Shown piece after piece: positions 1 through 12,152 of a stretch of 64,000 nucleotides of DNA (position 1 is its first letter; each line of letters opens with the position of its first letter). The notes beneath the pieces are model-generated. The model did not search any database and had not been told where the DNA came from. It saw only the letters and a program-made list of their open reading frames with translations. This DNA comes from Hydractinia symbiolongicarpus. Its lineage: Eukaryota; Cnidaria; Hydrozoa; Anthoathecata; Hydractiniidae. The position numbers were made by a program, and so were the translations under genes. The stretch covers positions 25,797,001 to 25,861,000 of the forward strand of contig NC_079882.1 in assembly GCF_029227915.1 (NCBI RefSeq), given 5' to 3'.

Positions 1-1091
1 TTTGCGAAATGTAATATTTTTTGCTTTGGCTAAACCCTGAATTTTAAACGAAATCAAGGAAGTGGAATAAATTTTTTTAAACTTTCATTGAAAATATCAA
101 CTTACCTTTATTTTACTTTATAAAAAAATATTTTGAAAATAGATAAAAAATAAAATTTAGTTTAACCATTGGCGAGAAGAAGGCATATTACAAAAAAATT
201 CCCATTTTGTCACAATTTAATTTTAACAACAAGTTATTTATAATTCTTTAAAATGATGCATTTGAATCTTGATGTAAATATTGATTGTTTGCTCAGAGTT
301 TTGGGTGATCATACACTTTTTATTTGCTGTGCTTGCTATGCTTTGCTTGCTTGCTAATTTATTTATTTTCAATGTGTGTATTTTGAGAATGTCTTTTCCC
401 TTATATAAGTGTTACATGATAACACACAGGTGAGCGTTAGCCCATAATGATAAAGCCACCATTTCAAGACAAAATACAAACAAGCAGTCACAAGCACACT
501 AACATATTTTGGAAATTTTACTTATATAAAAACAAAAAGACTTGAAAAATAACACCATAGATTTGTTATGATACCTATTGCAAGTCTGTAAGTCAAAGAT
601 CGCAGCTTTCAGTACCCACAATTCAATACTGTCCTCATTTCAATACTGTAATTAGCTAGTTTTATGTCTGATATCAACCTCTAAATGCATTTCCTTTTAA
701 GGTTGGCAATTGCAAAAGAAAATATATCACTACAAAAAAGGTTGGCTGTGGCGCACAAATAAAGCTAAAAGAAATTATTCTATTTCCCCAATTCAAGGTA
801 CGGCTTGAATTGTAGTAAATTTGAGATTCAAACAGGTGTTAGAATGAAGTTTTTCTCTTTTTTCAGAAACAATAAAAAATTGTTTGTGTTTTTTTAAATG
901 TCTAAAAAGTTGTGTTCTAATCTAAAAAGATGGATAATTTCTAACTAACTTAAGATCCGAAGTCTTAGTGTGCTTGAAAGTGTAAGAAATTAATATTTCC
1001 AATCTGCACCATTGTAAAAAATGACAAAAAAAATAATCAAATGCAGTAACAATCAACTTATAAGTATTAATATTATTGTTTTTTCTTCCAG
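1..1091. other. AT-rich non-coding sequence, probably intron of the CARF-like gene
   Basis: No exon-like reading frame is visible here. Stop codons are dense on both strands. The first recognisable exon begins at 1092 without its own start codon and is preceded by a good acceptor (ttttttcttccag), so earlier exons of the CARF-like gene must lie in this stretch unrecognised or left of the window. Confidence 0.6.
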
Positions 1092-3652
1092 ATAGATGAA
1101 AATACTAAATGGAAAAAAAACGATATGTCAAGGAAGGTGAGACTTGCTTTTGAAGGGGGAAACATAACAAACATGATCACGAAATTCATTATAACGTTGC
1201 CAGATTTATCATCTCATGTTAATCATGAACTAGGAGAGGTAAAATGTTTGTTTTTTTTTAGTTAAAACAGGGCTTTAAATTTGTCACCAATCAATAATTT
1301 AGAAGTGTAATTGTAATAACTAGTAGTTTTTATAAAGATTTGTGTGATTAGAAAATTGAGTCATTAGTTCAAAAAAAGTGTAAGCAATAAATTGTGAACA
1401 ATAAAAGGTATTTTTTGCTTATATATTTCTGAAGTCAAAATAGCTTTTCCTTGGGAACCAACATTGAGGTCAAAAATATAGTAAATGAAGTAAATTTACT
1501 ATTCCAACTCGAAGGTGTAGTGATAAATAAGTGTGAAAAATAATTAATGCAAACAAACCTAATGATTCATGCTGATCATTACAGTTTAGGATTTACAGCT
1601 TTTTTGTCATTATATTTCCAGCGTTGGAAAATAATCTATACAACAGGCTTTTCAGAACAAAAGATGGCAGCATATGTGAAAATGTTTACAAATGTAAACA
1701 TGTAAAAAATTTGTGGTTTAAAAATTTAGCTATACTATTTTTCTTAAACAGATTTGTGGTGAAAATATCAATTTTCAAGTTTTGTACTGCAACTATCCAT
1801 CTTGGTAGCATATTATAAGCTTTTATCATTACATTTTGTTAGGTAAAGGGAACTCAATTAGTTTGCTATAGGCAACAAGGTTAATTTTTTTGGGGCGATC
1901 GGTTGACAAAATAAATAATTATAAAAACAAAAATATAGCTTGAAGCACAGAATTATATCTTAGCGTGCTATCTTGAAAAATTCAAATTTACAGACCCGGA
2001 CAATATAATGAAGTAACAGAATTTGTTTACCCCTGTACGCAGCACAGCAAATTCTGTCTTGGTGTGAGAAACAAACATAATGCAAGTTGCAGCAATGTTC
2101 ACGGCTGGAAATTTTAACCTCTAAAGGAAGAAGTCTTTAATTAAACATTGTAACTACTTGTGGGACACAAATTTTCAAATTAAATTAAATTTAAAAAAAA
2201 TTAAGTAACTGCTAATGTGATATTTAATATTAGCCTTGTACTGTACAAGGATAATAATGGGTGATGGAAATCATGACGTAAAATTATAATAATCCATTAT
2301 TGTTGAAGATTTTCTATAGCTTTTATTTTATTTTAAAAAAAATTAAAAAATAAGAGGCCTGGGACGAGCAAACATTTTGGCAAAAAAAATTATGTAAATC
2401 AATTCACTTTTGTAAAATCTATGCATTGACAAAGTTTGAATACACATCCCTTAACAGGTCTAAAATGACTGATGACAGAAAATATCAAAATATGCTATTA
2501 CTTAAATATGACGTCATAATTTATGCAGCATAATTAAATCTGAAATTCTTTAAATGTAAATATCTTGAGAACGAAAAGAGCTTTTAAAAAAATTTTAAAA
2601 AACTTGTTAAACAACTTAAACATCATTTTATGCCTCAGGCTCCCTTAAAATGATCCTGTATAATTCTTGAATCTTTTTATTTTTAAAAGTTGACCATACA
2701 AAGAATAAATATTCTCATATTTTTTAAAAATACTATAGGCATACTTTTGGGAAATCATCATAAGTAAACATGCAAAAATTTATATATTGCCATATGTTTT
2801 TAGCTTAAAAACTTTTGTAGTTTTTTTTGGGAGAATGCTGTTGATTGGGCCCGTAGAACAGCTAATTAAATTGCTTTCGCCTTTTAGTGTAACTGTAGAG
2901 ATAAAGATAGATTTTTTTATAGAATACAGTGCTCTGCTACTGTCTTCAGACACACAAATATTTGCGCAGGAAAGTTTTTTGCCAGGAGAGTGAGTAGGAA
3001 ATGCATAAGCATCATGACCATGTCTTTATTAAGAATTACTATTACAAAAATTATTGGATTTTACTTTTAGGCTGCTGGCGTTAGTCAATCAATAGATAGT
3101 TTGGTCATTAAAAGAATTCATGAATTAGTATTTGCTGGAGTGACAAGTGTTAGTGAAATGCGATTGCACTTGGATGCTTTTGTACAAAATGAGTTGTTTT
3201 ATGGAAAGGATCTACCACCTAAAAGCAACAAAAGATTTTACCCAGAAGAAAAGAATATACGTAGCCAAATATATACAGCTAGGCAAAAGTATGGTTATTT
3301 ACCATTAAAAGATGGAAATAATTATGAAGATACATATGAAACAACTGTCGGCGAATATAATATATTGGATCATGGTGAAACATGTTATACAGAAAATGTT
3401 GAAGAAGAAGTACACGAACCTGTTCTTAAGAAACAAGCTGTTCAAAATTCATATGGTCCAGCTAGTAGGGAGATTTTAGATGAACTTAAAGGATTATCGT
3501 ATTTGACGGAGGGTAATATTGTGGTTATGAAAAAATTCCTGAAGTCTTTGGAAGATATGAAAAGCCTGTTATCCAATACGGTTCAGAAGAGTTGTGGCCT
3601 TACAGTAGAATATAAGACAGAAGAAAAGAAGAAACGATGTAGACAAAAGTAA
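1092..3652 (+). CDS. CARF-domain (calcium-responsive transcription factor-like) protein, 3' part
   Basis: Two exons join in phase 0: 1092-1238 and 3071-3652 (stop TAA). The join reads ...LPDLSSHVNHELGE|AAGVSQSIDSLV..., and the same sentence recurs in CARF-domain proteins: a short 'LP..SH..H..GE' segment, then 'I..KI.ELV..G..S..E....L..FV...LF', then a 'PP...RRFYP...DI...Y.A' stretch. In vertebrates CARF is a nuclear calcium-responsive DNA-binding factor; in invertebrates the domain is found in many uncharacterised genes. The C-terminal about 100 residues are acidic, then helical and Lys/Arg-rich, and are not recognised. The 5' exons and start codon are missing. AATAAA-like signals follow at about 3708. 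The family call is by eye; the function is unknown. Confidence 0.6.
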
Positions 3653-4678
3653 CACCTTTTTGAAACAAAATTTTTTTCTTACTTACTGTTTATTATAGTT
3701 CTATCAAATAAACTGAATCTAAATTGTAATTTCTGAGGTTACAGCATATAATGTTTTATAACAATGTATTAAAGGGACATTTAGATACTATATATATATT
3801 TTTGTACATGCATGCTTAAGAAAAATACATACAGTAGGTAATGATTTTCTTAAAAAGATAATTCTAAGATATGCATCGTTCTTTCGCGTTTCGTTTTCCA
3901 ACTTCTAGCATAAAGTAATAAAATTTACTTGGATAACTGTTATAATTATGACTATAGATGTGTTTAGGGTGGCATTTTCCCCTGGTTTTTCAATTATCTT
4001 TTTGAAAGACAGTGTGTATTGTAGTATAAACCAGTCTTGTCATTTTGGAGTGTGTAGGAAGAATTGGGTGTGCTACTTTGAGGTCTCAATTGCATGTGCA
4101 AAACCAAGATCACACATGCAGAAGTTTATTTTTTGTAGGATGACTAATTAGAGAATTCGCAATCACAAGTTTAGACAAGTCTTAACTTAACCTTTTCTTT
4201 ATTAGCAAGACTGATAAACTAGTTGTTATCTTGTGAAAAATGTGTCATACCAAAATCAGTTACTCCAATTGGAGAGGCTTGACTAAAAATCACAATCACC
4301 TCATTTTTTATTGTAAATCTTTCCCAAAACAATTTTTTAGTTTTCATTTAATAAAGTGACATGCAACATATTCAAATGTTTTTTTCAAAATTATGAAATT
4401 GTAGTCAAAAAGTATTTAAAAAGTAAGTTCATCTGTTTAAATGCCACTTTACAGCCACCAGAATGAGGTTGCTAAAGCACATATTAGCACATCTGCTTGC
4501 TTGACTATTCTATTGGTAGACAATAATGTTAATGTGAGTCCAATGCTGATTCAGAAATATTTCTTTTTCAACTTATAGAAGTATAATCTTGAATACATCT
4601 TGAATAAAAGTTTTCAATATGGGTTAAAAGTTTATAATATTGTTGAAAAAACTGTTTTTTTTCCTAGATTAGAAAATT
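3653..4678. other. Intergenic, AT-rich
   Basis: Between the CARF-like gene and SPC24. It contains a probable polyadenylation signal (aaataaa near 3708) and, at its right end, a strong 3' splice acceptor (ttttttttcctag, AG at 4666-4667) only 11 bases before the SPC24 ATG. No coding signal seen. Confidence 0.5.
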
Positions 4679-5290
4679 ATGGGAACAATGATGAAAAGTG
4701 ACATAGCTAACAGAGCTATTGAGCTATGCAATGAAATGATAGAAAGCCCATTAAATTCAAACACGTTAAATGACTTGAATGTATCAAAGACACTTATTGA
4801 TTCTTTGATTAATATCAATGCAGAAACTCGAGAACGCTGTGCTCACGTTTTGTCCAAACTGGAGAAAGATTTGCAGGCTGTTAAAGAGAAAACTGAACAA
4901 AAAGAGCTTATAAATTCCAAAAATTTCAAAGCTAATGTCAAAAAACTTCAAGAAGAAAAAGAGCAGCAAGAGATAAAACTAAAAAAGGGTAGAGCAGTCT
5001 TGGAAGAAATCACTAATAAAAAGGATAACATTCTTAAGGATTCAAACGTACTGAACAAGAAAAAGGAGAATTTGGAAAAGAAAGAGTCTGATAATGTAGT
5101 AAGGAACCAAGCTACATTTGCATTGCTTACAAGTACCTTCAACATTCGATGGGATTATCAAAGTCAAAAAAATGAAGTAAAGGGGTGTATATCCACAAAA
5201 AATGACTTAGTTCCATTTTCCTTGAACAAAGATCAACACGATAGTCACTACACAGCCAATTTTTTATGGGATCTGTTAGAATTATCCTAA
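4679..5290 (+). CDS. SPC24: Kinetochore protein Spc24
   Basis: Single-exon 203-residue protein. Spc24 pairs with Spc25 to form the centromere-proximal end of the Ndc80 complex, which links kinetochores to spindle microtubules. Residues about 50-140 are a Lys/Glu-rich coiled coil. The last about 55 residues form the globular domain: 'IRWDY' then 'VKG' then the terminal 'FLWDLL' match the Spc24 signature (I.WDY...VKG...DYLWSL). Length matches the family (about 200). An in-frame TAG at 4670 excludes a longer start; the second Met codon at 4688 is an alternative. A consensus acceptor ends 11 bases before the ATG, so the mRNA 5' end is probably spliced on, either from a non-coding exon or a spliced leader. 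Confidence 0.85.
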   Translation: MGTMMKSDIANRAIELCNEMIESPLNSNTLNDLNVSKTLIDSLININAETRERCAHVLSKLEKDLQAVKEKTEQKELINSKNFKANVKKLQEEKEQQEIKLKKGRAVLEEITNKKDNILKDSNVLNKKKENLEKKESDNVVRNQATFALLTSTFNIRWDYQSQKNEVKGCISTKNDLVPFSLNKDQHDSHYTANFLWDLLELS

Positions 5291-6490
5291 CAATTCGGTA
5301 CTATCACTGTTATGGCATATTTTTAAAATATGTGTACTGATTTTCTCATAGTTTTTTCAACAACATTACCACGTGTTAATTAGTGTTTTTGTGTTGGAAA
5401 TTTATTTATATTCTTTAAGGTAATATCATCTGTGTGTCAATGTGTGGTATTTTGGCATTGACTTAAGTAATTCTAGATGCAAACAAATTTTTTTGTAAAA
5501 GTCAAAAAAATTTTCCCCTTTTTGTCATGTTTGAATCTTTTTACCATTTTGAGAATTCCCCTACCCTTTTTTGAAACTTATTTCAGTATGCAGAAAAGCT
5601 GCATTTAGCAATTTAGATGGACTAAAAATTTGATTTCTTGTGCCAAGATTAACCTTAATTGATCTAAATTCAGTTTTTTGTGCCCTCTTCCAAATTTAAT
5701 TTTAGCCTGTACATACTTTTAATCTTGTCTGTATATACATATATTATTATTATCATGTTTCTTAGTATTTTGATTAGTAATTGCTGGGATGTTGTTTTGA
5801 GGAATATTGTTCTTTTCCCTGCTCTTGCCACAACCACGTGGTTTATAAATCCTTTTCCCCCATATTACAAGAGTTAATTTGATTCGAAAAATTGTATGTG
5901 AACATGACAATGTGGAGTGTAATTATTATTTTGCGAATACTGAGGTTCGATGTTGGCATAGAATGTAGTAATTACACTTGCTTTACTTGTGTATTTTTTG
6001 TACAATAAGGATTTGGAATACTTTCATACGTTTTAATTTGCAGGACCAATGATATAATTATACTCGCTGTCTGCCTGTGAGCAAAATTAAAAACTGGAAT
6101 TTTTATAATAAAAAACGTCATTGGAATTGTACCTATAATTATAGTAATAATTCTCGTCCAAGCAAATTGTGTTACTTCATGTAAACAGGCAGCAAGGATG
6201 CACGAAATGGCAATACGAAAAATATGTACAACAGGCAATTCACAGTGGAATTTTCCATGGGCTAACAATAAGGTAACTTTAAGGAATATTCCTAAAACGA
6301 AGAACATTAATTTAGGGTAACTTCTGCATATATTTGTTTCTGTGCTAAATTTTGCCTACACCACAAAAATTTGCTATGGATAGAATTTCATTTATTTGCT
6401 CAGTAATTATCTTTAATTATTTGTATTATAAGTTACTTTTATTTTTGTGACTTGACTTTATTTTTCTTAGTGTGTTTAAAATAAAGAGCT
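5291..6490. other. Intergenic, AT-rich
   Basis: Between SPC24 and THG1L. Open frames on both strands around 5680-6310 lack splice-supported structure or recognisable protein sequence. A strong acceptor (tatttttcttag, AG at 6469-6470) sits 20 bases before the THG1L ATG. Confidence 0.5.
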
Positions 6491-7279
6491 ATGGCCAAAA
6501 GTAAGTTTGAATATGTGAAAAAATTTGAAACCAACAGCACTTGTTTACCTAATTGTTGGATTGTGGTACGGATAGATGGTAGAGGGTTTCATAAATTCTC
6601 ACAAGAACATGATTTTGAAAAACCTAATGATATCAGAGGATTATCACTGATGAACAAATGTGCTGCCGAAGTAATGAATCAATTTCATGATATTGTAATA
6701 TCTTTTGGAGAAAGTGACGAGTATAGTTTTGTGTTTCATAAAAAGTCAACTCAATTTAGCCGCCGTGAAAATAAACTGATGAGCAATATAGTCTCTTTGT
6801 TTTCGTCAAGTTTTGTTTTTTACTGGACAGAGTTTTTTGCAAATGTTAAATTGAAATATCCTCCTATGTTTGATGCACGAACCGTTGTTTACCCTTCACT
6901 AGAAAATATCAAGGATTATTTGAGTTGGAGGCAGGCTGATTGTCATATTAATAATTTATACAACACATGTTTTTGGACACTAGTAAACAAAGGGGGATTA
7001 ACGACAACTGAGGCTGAATCAAGGTTAAAGGGTACTTTATCTGGTGATAAAAACGAGTTGTTATTCTCAGAGTTTGGTATGAACTATAATAATGAAGAGA
7101 GTATGTTTAAAAAGGGAACAATACTAATTCGAGAAAAAATGCTAGAAAGAGTTCCAAGAAGTGATGGTATTTTAAAAGATTTTAATGATTTGGTTATTCG
7201 AGAAAGGAGAAAAATTAAAGAGCTGCATGTTGATTTGATTGGAGAACAATTTTGGAAAGATTATCCTGTTCTTTTTTAA
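6491..7279 (+). CDS. THG1L: tRNA(His) guanylyltransferase
   Basis: Single-exon 262-residue enzyme that adds the extra 5' G to tRNA-His (G-1), the identity element for histidyl-tRNA synthetase; it works as a reverse (3'-5') polymerase. The whole Thg1 core is present: 'KFE' near the start, 'WIVVRIDGRGFHKFS' (metal ligand D29), 'SFGESDEYSFVF' (metal ligands D76/E77), 'FDAR' at about residue 127, 'YLSWRQADCHINNLYNTCFW' and the 'G..EKNE..F..G.NYN' region near 192-202. Length is close to the usual 260-300. The start is the first Met after an acceptor at 6469-6470 and agrees with the catalytic-residue numbering of the human protein. An N-terminal mitochondrial presequence is not evident. Confidence 0.93.
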   Translation: MAKSKFEYVKKFETNSTCLPNCWIVVRIDGRGFHKFSQEHDFEKPNDIRGLSLMNKCAAEVMNQFHDIVISFGESDEYSFVFHKKSTQFSRRENKLMSNIVSLFSSSFVFYWTEFFANVKLKYPPMFDARTVVYPSLENIKDYLSWRQADCHINNLYNTCFWTLVNKGGLTTTEAESRLKGTLSGDKNELLFSEFGMNYNNEESMFKKGTILIREKMLERVPRSDGILKDFNDLVIRERRKIKELHVDLIGEQFWKDYPVLF

Positions 7280-8358
7280 ATGTTATTGTATATGCTAAAG
7301 GGAGTAAAATTTTAAAAGTAAAATTTATCTGTTTTCTTAACTGAAACAACTTCCAGCTAAATTAAAATTTGAAATAACAGAAGCGCTTTTAAACATGTAA
7401 ATTGTAATTTTCCTCAGTTTTGAAAAGTTCTATTCTGCTTAGCGTTCAGCATGAGAATAGGATTGCTATGTTAGGAGGTTGTCAAGTTAAGTGATTGCCT
7501 TGCTTGCTTATTTGGTAGCTCAAATAAGAGCTTTAAACGCACTAGGACCTCGATAGGGACTGAAGAGGCTATCCTGGCTAAATAATTTCCATAAACAAAA
7601 CTTCTCAAATCTCCTCCAACATTAGATTTTTTAACAACTTTCTCTACGGAACACTTTAATTGTAGCTTTATAAACTTATATTGAAAAATTCTAGAAATTC
7701 TACATGGGTGCAGCAAAAATATTTTCAATTTCTGTAAAAAAAATATGAAAATGTCCCAAAAGTGGCTGAAAAAAACAAAAATCATCAAATCTTCTGAAAT
7801 TTATCTCTATATACAGAGTGGCAAACCTGTCTAAATTAAAAAAAAAAAAAAAAGATTTAAAAGTTGAATTTTGTGAATGAGGTTCTTCATATTTCATGCA
7901 TTTTTCAAATTACATAAATTTTCAAAATTGAAATTTTTTTACCTTAGTTGGTCTTTCCCAGTACTATGCTTTTTTATTTTATTATTATTATGGACCAAAT
8001 AATATGAAAATATTTTTTATATTTTTTAAGTCTTTATTGTTTATTTGTTTATCATCTACCAAATAGAAAATATAATAATGGTGTGCACTTGTTGTCCTAG
8101 TGTTTGAAGGTTAAGATAGAACGTTTTAAGCATATTAAATACTTATTTCTTTAAAAGCTTTTACTTTGCATTTTAATATACAATTTACTATGCTAGTTGT
8201 GTGTGATCTTTAGGTTCTCTTGTCTGTACATGTTATTGTCAAAGTACATTTGGTTTTGATAATCTTTAGTGCCTTCAGCCACGATAGTAATGTTTTGTTA
8301 AATGTCTTGTGACTATTTTTCTATTTCTTTCTAGTAAGATTTAAAACAGAAAGTCAAA
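7280..8358. other. Intergenic, AT-rich
   Basis: No coding signal that could supply the missing N-terminal domains of the following ASH2L gene (no PHD cysteines or winged-helix-like frame seen). A polypyrimidine tract and acceptor (tatttctttctag, AG at 8333-8334) precede the ASH2L ATG by 24 bases. Confidence 0.55.
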
Positions 8359-9465
8359 ATGACTCTAGAAAAGTTTGACTTAGAAGATGACGGTGTTATG
8401 TCAAGTGACAGCCAAAGTGTGGAACCCACAACCAAGTCAAAAAAGTCAAATCGAGGCAAGCGAAGAACAGCTGACAACGACAAGACAGTAAATTCTTCTA
8501 AAAGAGCAAGAAGTGACAATAATTCTTCTGCTGTGCTTCCTAGTCACGGTTATCCTTTAGAGCACCCCTTCAACAAGGATGGGTATGGGTATATTTTAGC
8601 TGAACCTGATCCAAATGCAGACAAGCGAGACTTTGAACTTGACTCTTTTGCCGGGAAGCCTATTCCAGGTGAAATTTATCGTGTTGCTTTGCAACCAAAT
8701 GTTTACTTGTGTCTGCATGACCGTGCCACACAGCTGAAAGTTTCCGATGATAGATTGACTGTTACTGGTGAAAAAGGATATTCTTCTATACGAGGCAATT
8801 ATGGAGTTTCCAAAGGAAATTGGTATTACGAAATCACTATAACCAACATGCCTGATACTACTGCTTCCCGTTTGGGATGGTGTCAACCGTATGGTAATTT
8901 GCAGGCGCCAATAGGATATGACAAGTTTAGTTATTCTTATAGAAGTAGAAAAGGCACCAGGTTTCATCAAAGTAAAGGAAAACATTATGGTGAAGGCTAT
9001 GGTGAAGGGGATGTTATTGGCTTGCATATTTCTCTTCCTAAGCTAGACCAAAATGTAGGGGTGTCTTTACCATCAACACATAAAGATAAAGCATTAATAA
9101 AATTTAAACACCATTTACATTACGAAGAGAAAGACATGTCGGAACAAGTTGAAAAAACAATGAAGCCTCTGAAAAAGACTGTAATTACATTTTATAAAAA
9201 CGGTATAAACCAAGGTACAGCTTTTGAGGATATTTATGAAGGTACTTACTTTCCTTGTGGTTCTCTATATAAGAATGCTACAGTAACATTCAATTTTGGA
9301 CCAAGTTTCAGATACCCACCCAAAGATTTAACCTACCAACCACTGTCTGATCGTGTTGAAGAAATGGCTGTTGAACAGTCGCTAGCTGATCTCTTATATT
9401 TGACATGCCACGAGGATGAGAAGTGGAGGGAGAAAAGGAAATCTAGCAAAAGAAGAGAAAAGTGA
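8359..9465 (+). CDS. ASH2L: ASH2L-like COMPASS/MLL complex subunit lacking PHD and winged-helix domains
   Basis: Single-exon 368-residue protein. Ash2L is the WRAD-module subunit that, with RbBP5, WDR5 and DPY30, activates MLL/SET1 histone H3K4 methyltransferases. Residues 1-60 are a basic, disordered linker with nuclear-localisation-like '[10 protein letters not shown]'. From residue 61 comes the conserved '[22 protein letters not shown]' segment, then the SPRY domain (about 105-325) with '[10 protein letters not shown]', '[21 protein letters not shown]' and 'FYKNG.NQG'. Residues about 336-354 ([19 protein letters not shown]) correspond to the DPY30-binding helix. The N-terminal PHD/winged-helix half of typical 500-630-residue Ash2L is absent, and in-frame TAA/TAG lie between the acceptor at 8334 and the ATG, so the short start is real for this transcript. 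Polyadenylation signal: aataaataaa near 9502. Confidence 0.9.
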   Translation: MTLEKFDLEDDGVMSSDSQSVEPTTKSKKSNRGKRRTADNDKTVNSSKRARSDNNSSAVLPSHGYPLEHPFNKDGYGYILAEPDPNADKRDFELDSFAGKPIPGEIYRVALQPNVYLCLHDRATQLKVSDDRLTVTGEKGYSSIRGNYGVSKGNWYYEITITNMPDTTASRLGWCQPYGNLQAPIGYDKFSYSYRSRKGTRFHQSKGKHYGEGYGEGDVIGLHISLPKLDQNVGVSLPSTHKDKALIKFKHHLHYEEKDMSEQVEKTMKPLKKTVITFYKNGINQGTAFEDIYEGTYFPCGSLYKNATVTFNFGPSFRYPPKDLTYQPLSDRVEEMAVEQSLADLLYLTCHEDEKWREKRKSSKRREK

Positions 9466-10812
9466 TTAGAACATCATAATTAACAAAATATAAAAAATTT
9501 GTAATAAATAAAATTCACATTGGTTAATTATTGTGTTTGAATTTTGTAAATAAAGTAGGCCTTATTCAGGATTTCCATTAGCTGCATTATCCTAGCCACT
9601 ATATTAATATTGTTTTTAACTGGTAAATTATTATTAGTCTATGCAAAAAATCTCAGTTAGCAACAGATTTAATATTTTTTATGTGGTTTATTACATAACT
9701 TTTCAGGTCAATTTGATATTGTTTTTTATTAGGTTTCTAATATAAATATCTTACAACAGCCTTTCTAATTCAATTTATATTACAATTGCGCACTCTCGTG
9801 CATAAACAACAGTTAAATTTTGTGGAAAATATTTCGTAATGTCAAGTAACATATAAAGAAAAACCATGTCGGCAAATACTTGCCAACATAAACAAGAATT
9901 TTTAATAAAATGTTGTGATTTGCCTTGGCAATTGCTAAATGTTGATACATATTAGGAAGGCTGTATAAGGACTGTTTTTATTATCATGCGGACCTAATTT
10001 ACAGGTGGTCACATGGTTTAGTACCAATATTTGTAGTAATGATATTTCTGTGAGAGTTTAATTTTAACGCATCCTTAAATTGACTACTTTTTGGCACTGT
10101 TTTTCATTTATGAGGCATAAAAACACCTTAAGCAACTTCAATGCACTCGAAATAAATTAAACTTTTGTAATTGAAAAAAGGGCCTGTGGACTACCAATCA
10201 TTATGTAGATATAGACTTTTTCTGGCTGTATTTTAGTATGTTGTGTTAATTTAGTTGAACTAAAAAAAACTGGAAAGATATTTACCTTTCTCAAATTAAA
10301 TCTCAAATAAATTAAAACTTCTGGGTACTTATAATAATCTTTCTCAAAATTTAGGGCTGGTTTATTTCTCTTGTAACTGTTTTTAGGTTGCTTGTTAGAT
10401 TATTAATTTTTTTTTAATGTTCAGCAATGCCAGTCCTTTAGTGTTTGCTTAGTTATTGAACTAAATTTTGGCCTCAGTTCTTAGCAACTAGGTTTCTTGT
10501 ACAAAAAATATGTGCCTATTTAATTTTGATATTTTCTTTCCACAACTAATATATTTGGGCTGGTGAAATTCAAAATAATGATGGAAAAACATTAGTTGCT
10601 GGTATAAAATTCAATCAACAGTTTGTTCAAAAAATTTAATGGGAAGTTAAGTTCAAAAAATTTAATGGGAAATCTGCAACTTCTAGTTTCATGGTGTTCT
10701 TTTTGAAAATGCTAACTTCATTGGACATGCATTGGGAACTTGTTTCTATTCTGTATGGTTGTTTTATGATTTTTTTTATGGCGCATAAGCAGCTATCAAA
10801 GAATTGTAGTAA
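9466..10812. other. Intergenic, AT-rich
   Basis: Between ASH2L and the first PMVK copy. Nothing coding is visible. A 23-base direct repeat (ttcaaaaaatttaatgggaa type) occurs twice at 10626-10671. Confidence 0.5.
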
Positions 10813-11400
10813 ATGGATTGTGAACAAACAAAAGTAATTATTGCCATAAGTGGCAAAAGAAAATCGGGAAAAGATTTCTTAGCCGACAGTATTGTTGACA
10901 ATTTGGGTGTACATAATTGTATTATTGTCAGGCTTGCATTACCAGTAAAACAATACTTTTGCACCAAGTATAACATGAACCTTACCAAACTATTAACACC
11001 TTCAAATTATAAAGAGAAAATCCGCAGAGAAATGATACAATGGGATAAAGAGCAACGTGATCAAGATCCAGGAATATTTTGCAGAACAATCACAAGTGAG
11101 GCTAAGTTATCCAAAAAGAGGATTTGGATTGTGAGTGATGCTAGAAGAATATATGATATAGAATATTTTAAAACATATGCGATTGAGAGGGATTTGAAAT
11201 TCTACAGCATTAGACTGTTTGCAGATGATGAAACTAGAAGGCTAAGAGGTTGGAGGTTTACTGAAGGCATTGATGATGTTACTTCTGAATGTGGATTAGA
11301 CTATTATAATGACTGGAATTTTCAATTTAGGAATTCTAAAACAGATAATATTGCGAAAGATATTAAACAATTATGTGATGTGATCTCACAATATCTTTAA
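10813..11400 (+). CDS. PMVK: Phosphomevalonate kinase, copy 1
   Basis: Single-exon 195-residue animal-type phosphomevalonate kinase (NMP-kinase fold), which converts phosphomevalonate to diphosphomevalonate in isoprenoid synthesis. Visible motifs: P-loop 'ISGKRKSGKDF' at residues about 12-22; 'RLALPVKQ' and 'NYKEKIR.EMI.W.EEQR..DPG.FCR' in the substrate-binding part; 'IWIVSDARR..DIEYF' (about 97-112); the Arg-rich lid 'DETRRLRGW'; and the terminal 'ECGLD'. Full length for the family (about 190). It has a tandem paralogue 750 bases downstream on the same strand. The start is the first Met; a possible acceptor (AG at 10791-10792) lies 20 bases upstream. Confidence 0.9.
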   Translation: MDCEQTKVIIAISGKRKSGKDFLADSIVDNLGVHNCIIVRLALPVKQYFCTKYNMNLTKLLTPSNYKEKIRREMIQWDKEQRDQDPGIFCRTITSEAKLSKKRIWIVSDARRIYDIEYFKTYAIERDLKFYSIRLFADDETRRLRGWRFTEGIDDVTSECGLDYYNDWNFQFRNSKTDNIAKDIKQLCDVISQYL

Positions 11401-12152
11401 ATTATTAGAACACTTATGAATTGAAACTATGATTAGTATTAATGCCATTAAGTAAGTTATCATGGATTTTCACTAACTCTCGTGGCTAGCAACTTTTCAT
11501 ATTTTTCATCAGATGAAGTTAAAAGAAAATTTAATCAAGCAGTCATACATTAATTGAGACTTGTTATGGTCGACTGGCATGTTCGATTGATATATAATGA
11601 CTTACCAAAAAGTCCTTTTAGTCATTTCAAAGATGTTGTAGATGTGCTCTCTGTTGGAGTGGAGTTTTAACTAAGTTGTAATGTAGAAGTTTGTAACTGT
11701 ATTAAATCTGCTTCAGCAAAGCTTTAGTATTTATTGCATTGTTGTTCTTGTCTTTGTATTTTAGTTGGAGGTGTTTTTTTCATCAATTCAGGGTTAAAAT
11801 TAAAGCAGTTTCATGGAAACTGTTGTTTGACTTGATATAATTGTTTCTTGAAAATAACTTGAAAAAAGAGTGATACATAAGTGAATATGTCAACTGGTCA
11901 TGCCAGACTTGCTGACGAGAGTAGGTTTGTTGTTATTTTCAATGGTGTCTGGTACGTCACAACATTTTTCACTCTGATTGTCCTTTATTTACATTTTTGT
12001 AGAATCTCGATCCAAACTGATTTTTACTTTATATTATGTCGTACATGTAGATATACTTTTCATAGGTGCCATCTTGTGGCTTTTTGTGCCGTGTTTATGC
12101 TGTCAATGTTGTTAGTAAATCTCCTTGTTTAGTTTTAAAACCATAAGAAAGA
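11401..12152. other. Intergenic spacer between PMVK copies
   Basis: No coding signal supported. The frame at 11881-12132 starts with ATG but has no recognisable sequence and ends next to the acceptor (ctccttgtttag, AG at 12131-12132) that precedes the second PMVK ATG by 20 bases. Confidence 0.5.

Noticed and set aside
5972-6307. Minus-strand 111-residue hydrophobic frame upstream of THG1L
   Set aside because: No splice context, no recognisable family; hydrophobicity comes from T/A-rich sequence read antisense.
8596-9027. 143-residue minus-strand frame in ASH2L
   Set aside because: Antisense shadow of the SPRY-coding sequence.
10776-10988. Minus-strand frame over PMVK copy 1 (and its mirror at 12095-12346)
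   Set aside because: Antisense shadows of the two PMVK genes; they resemble each other only because the sense genes are paralogues.
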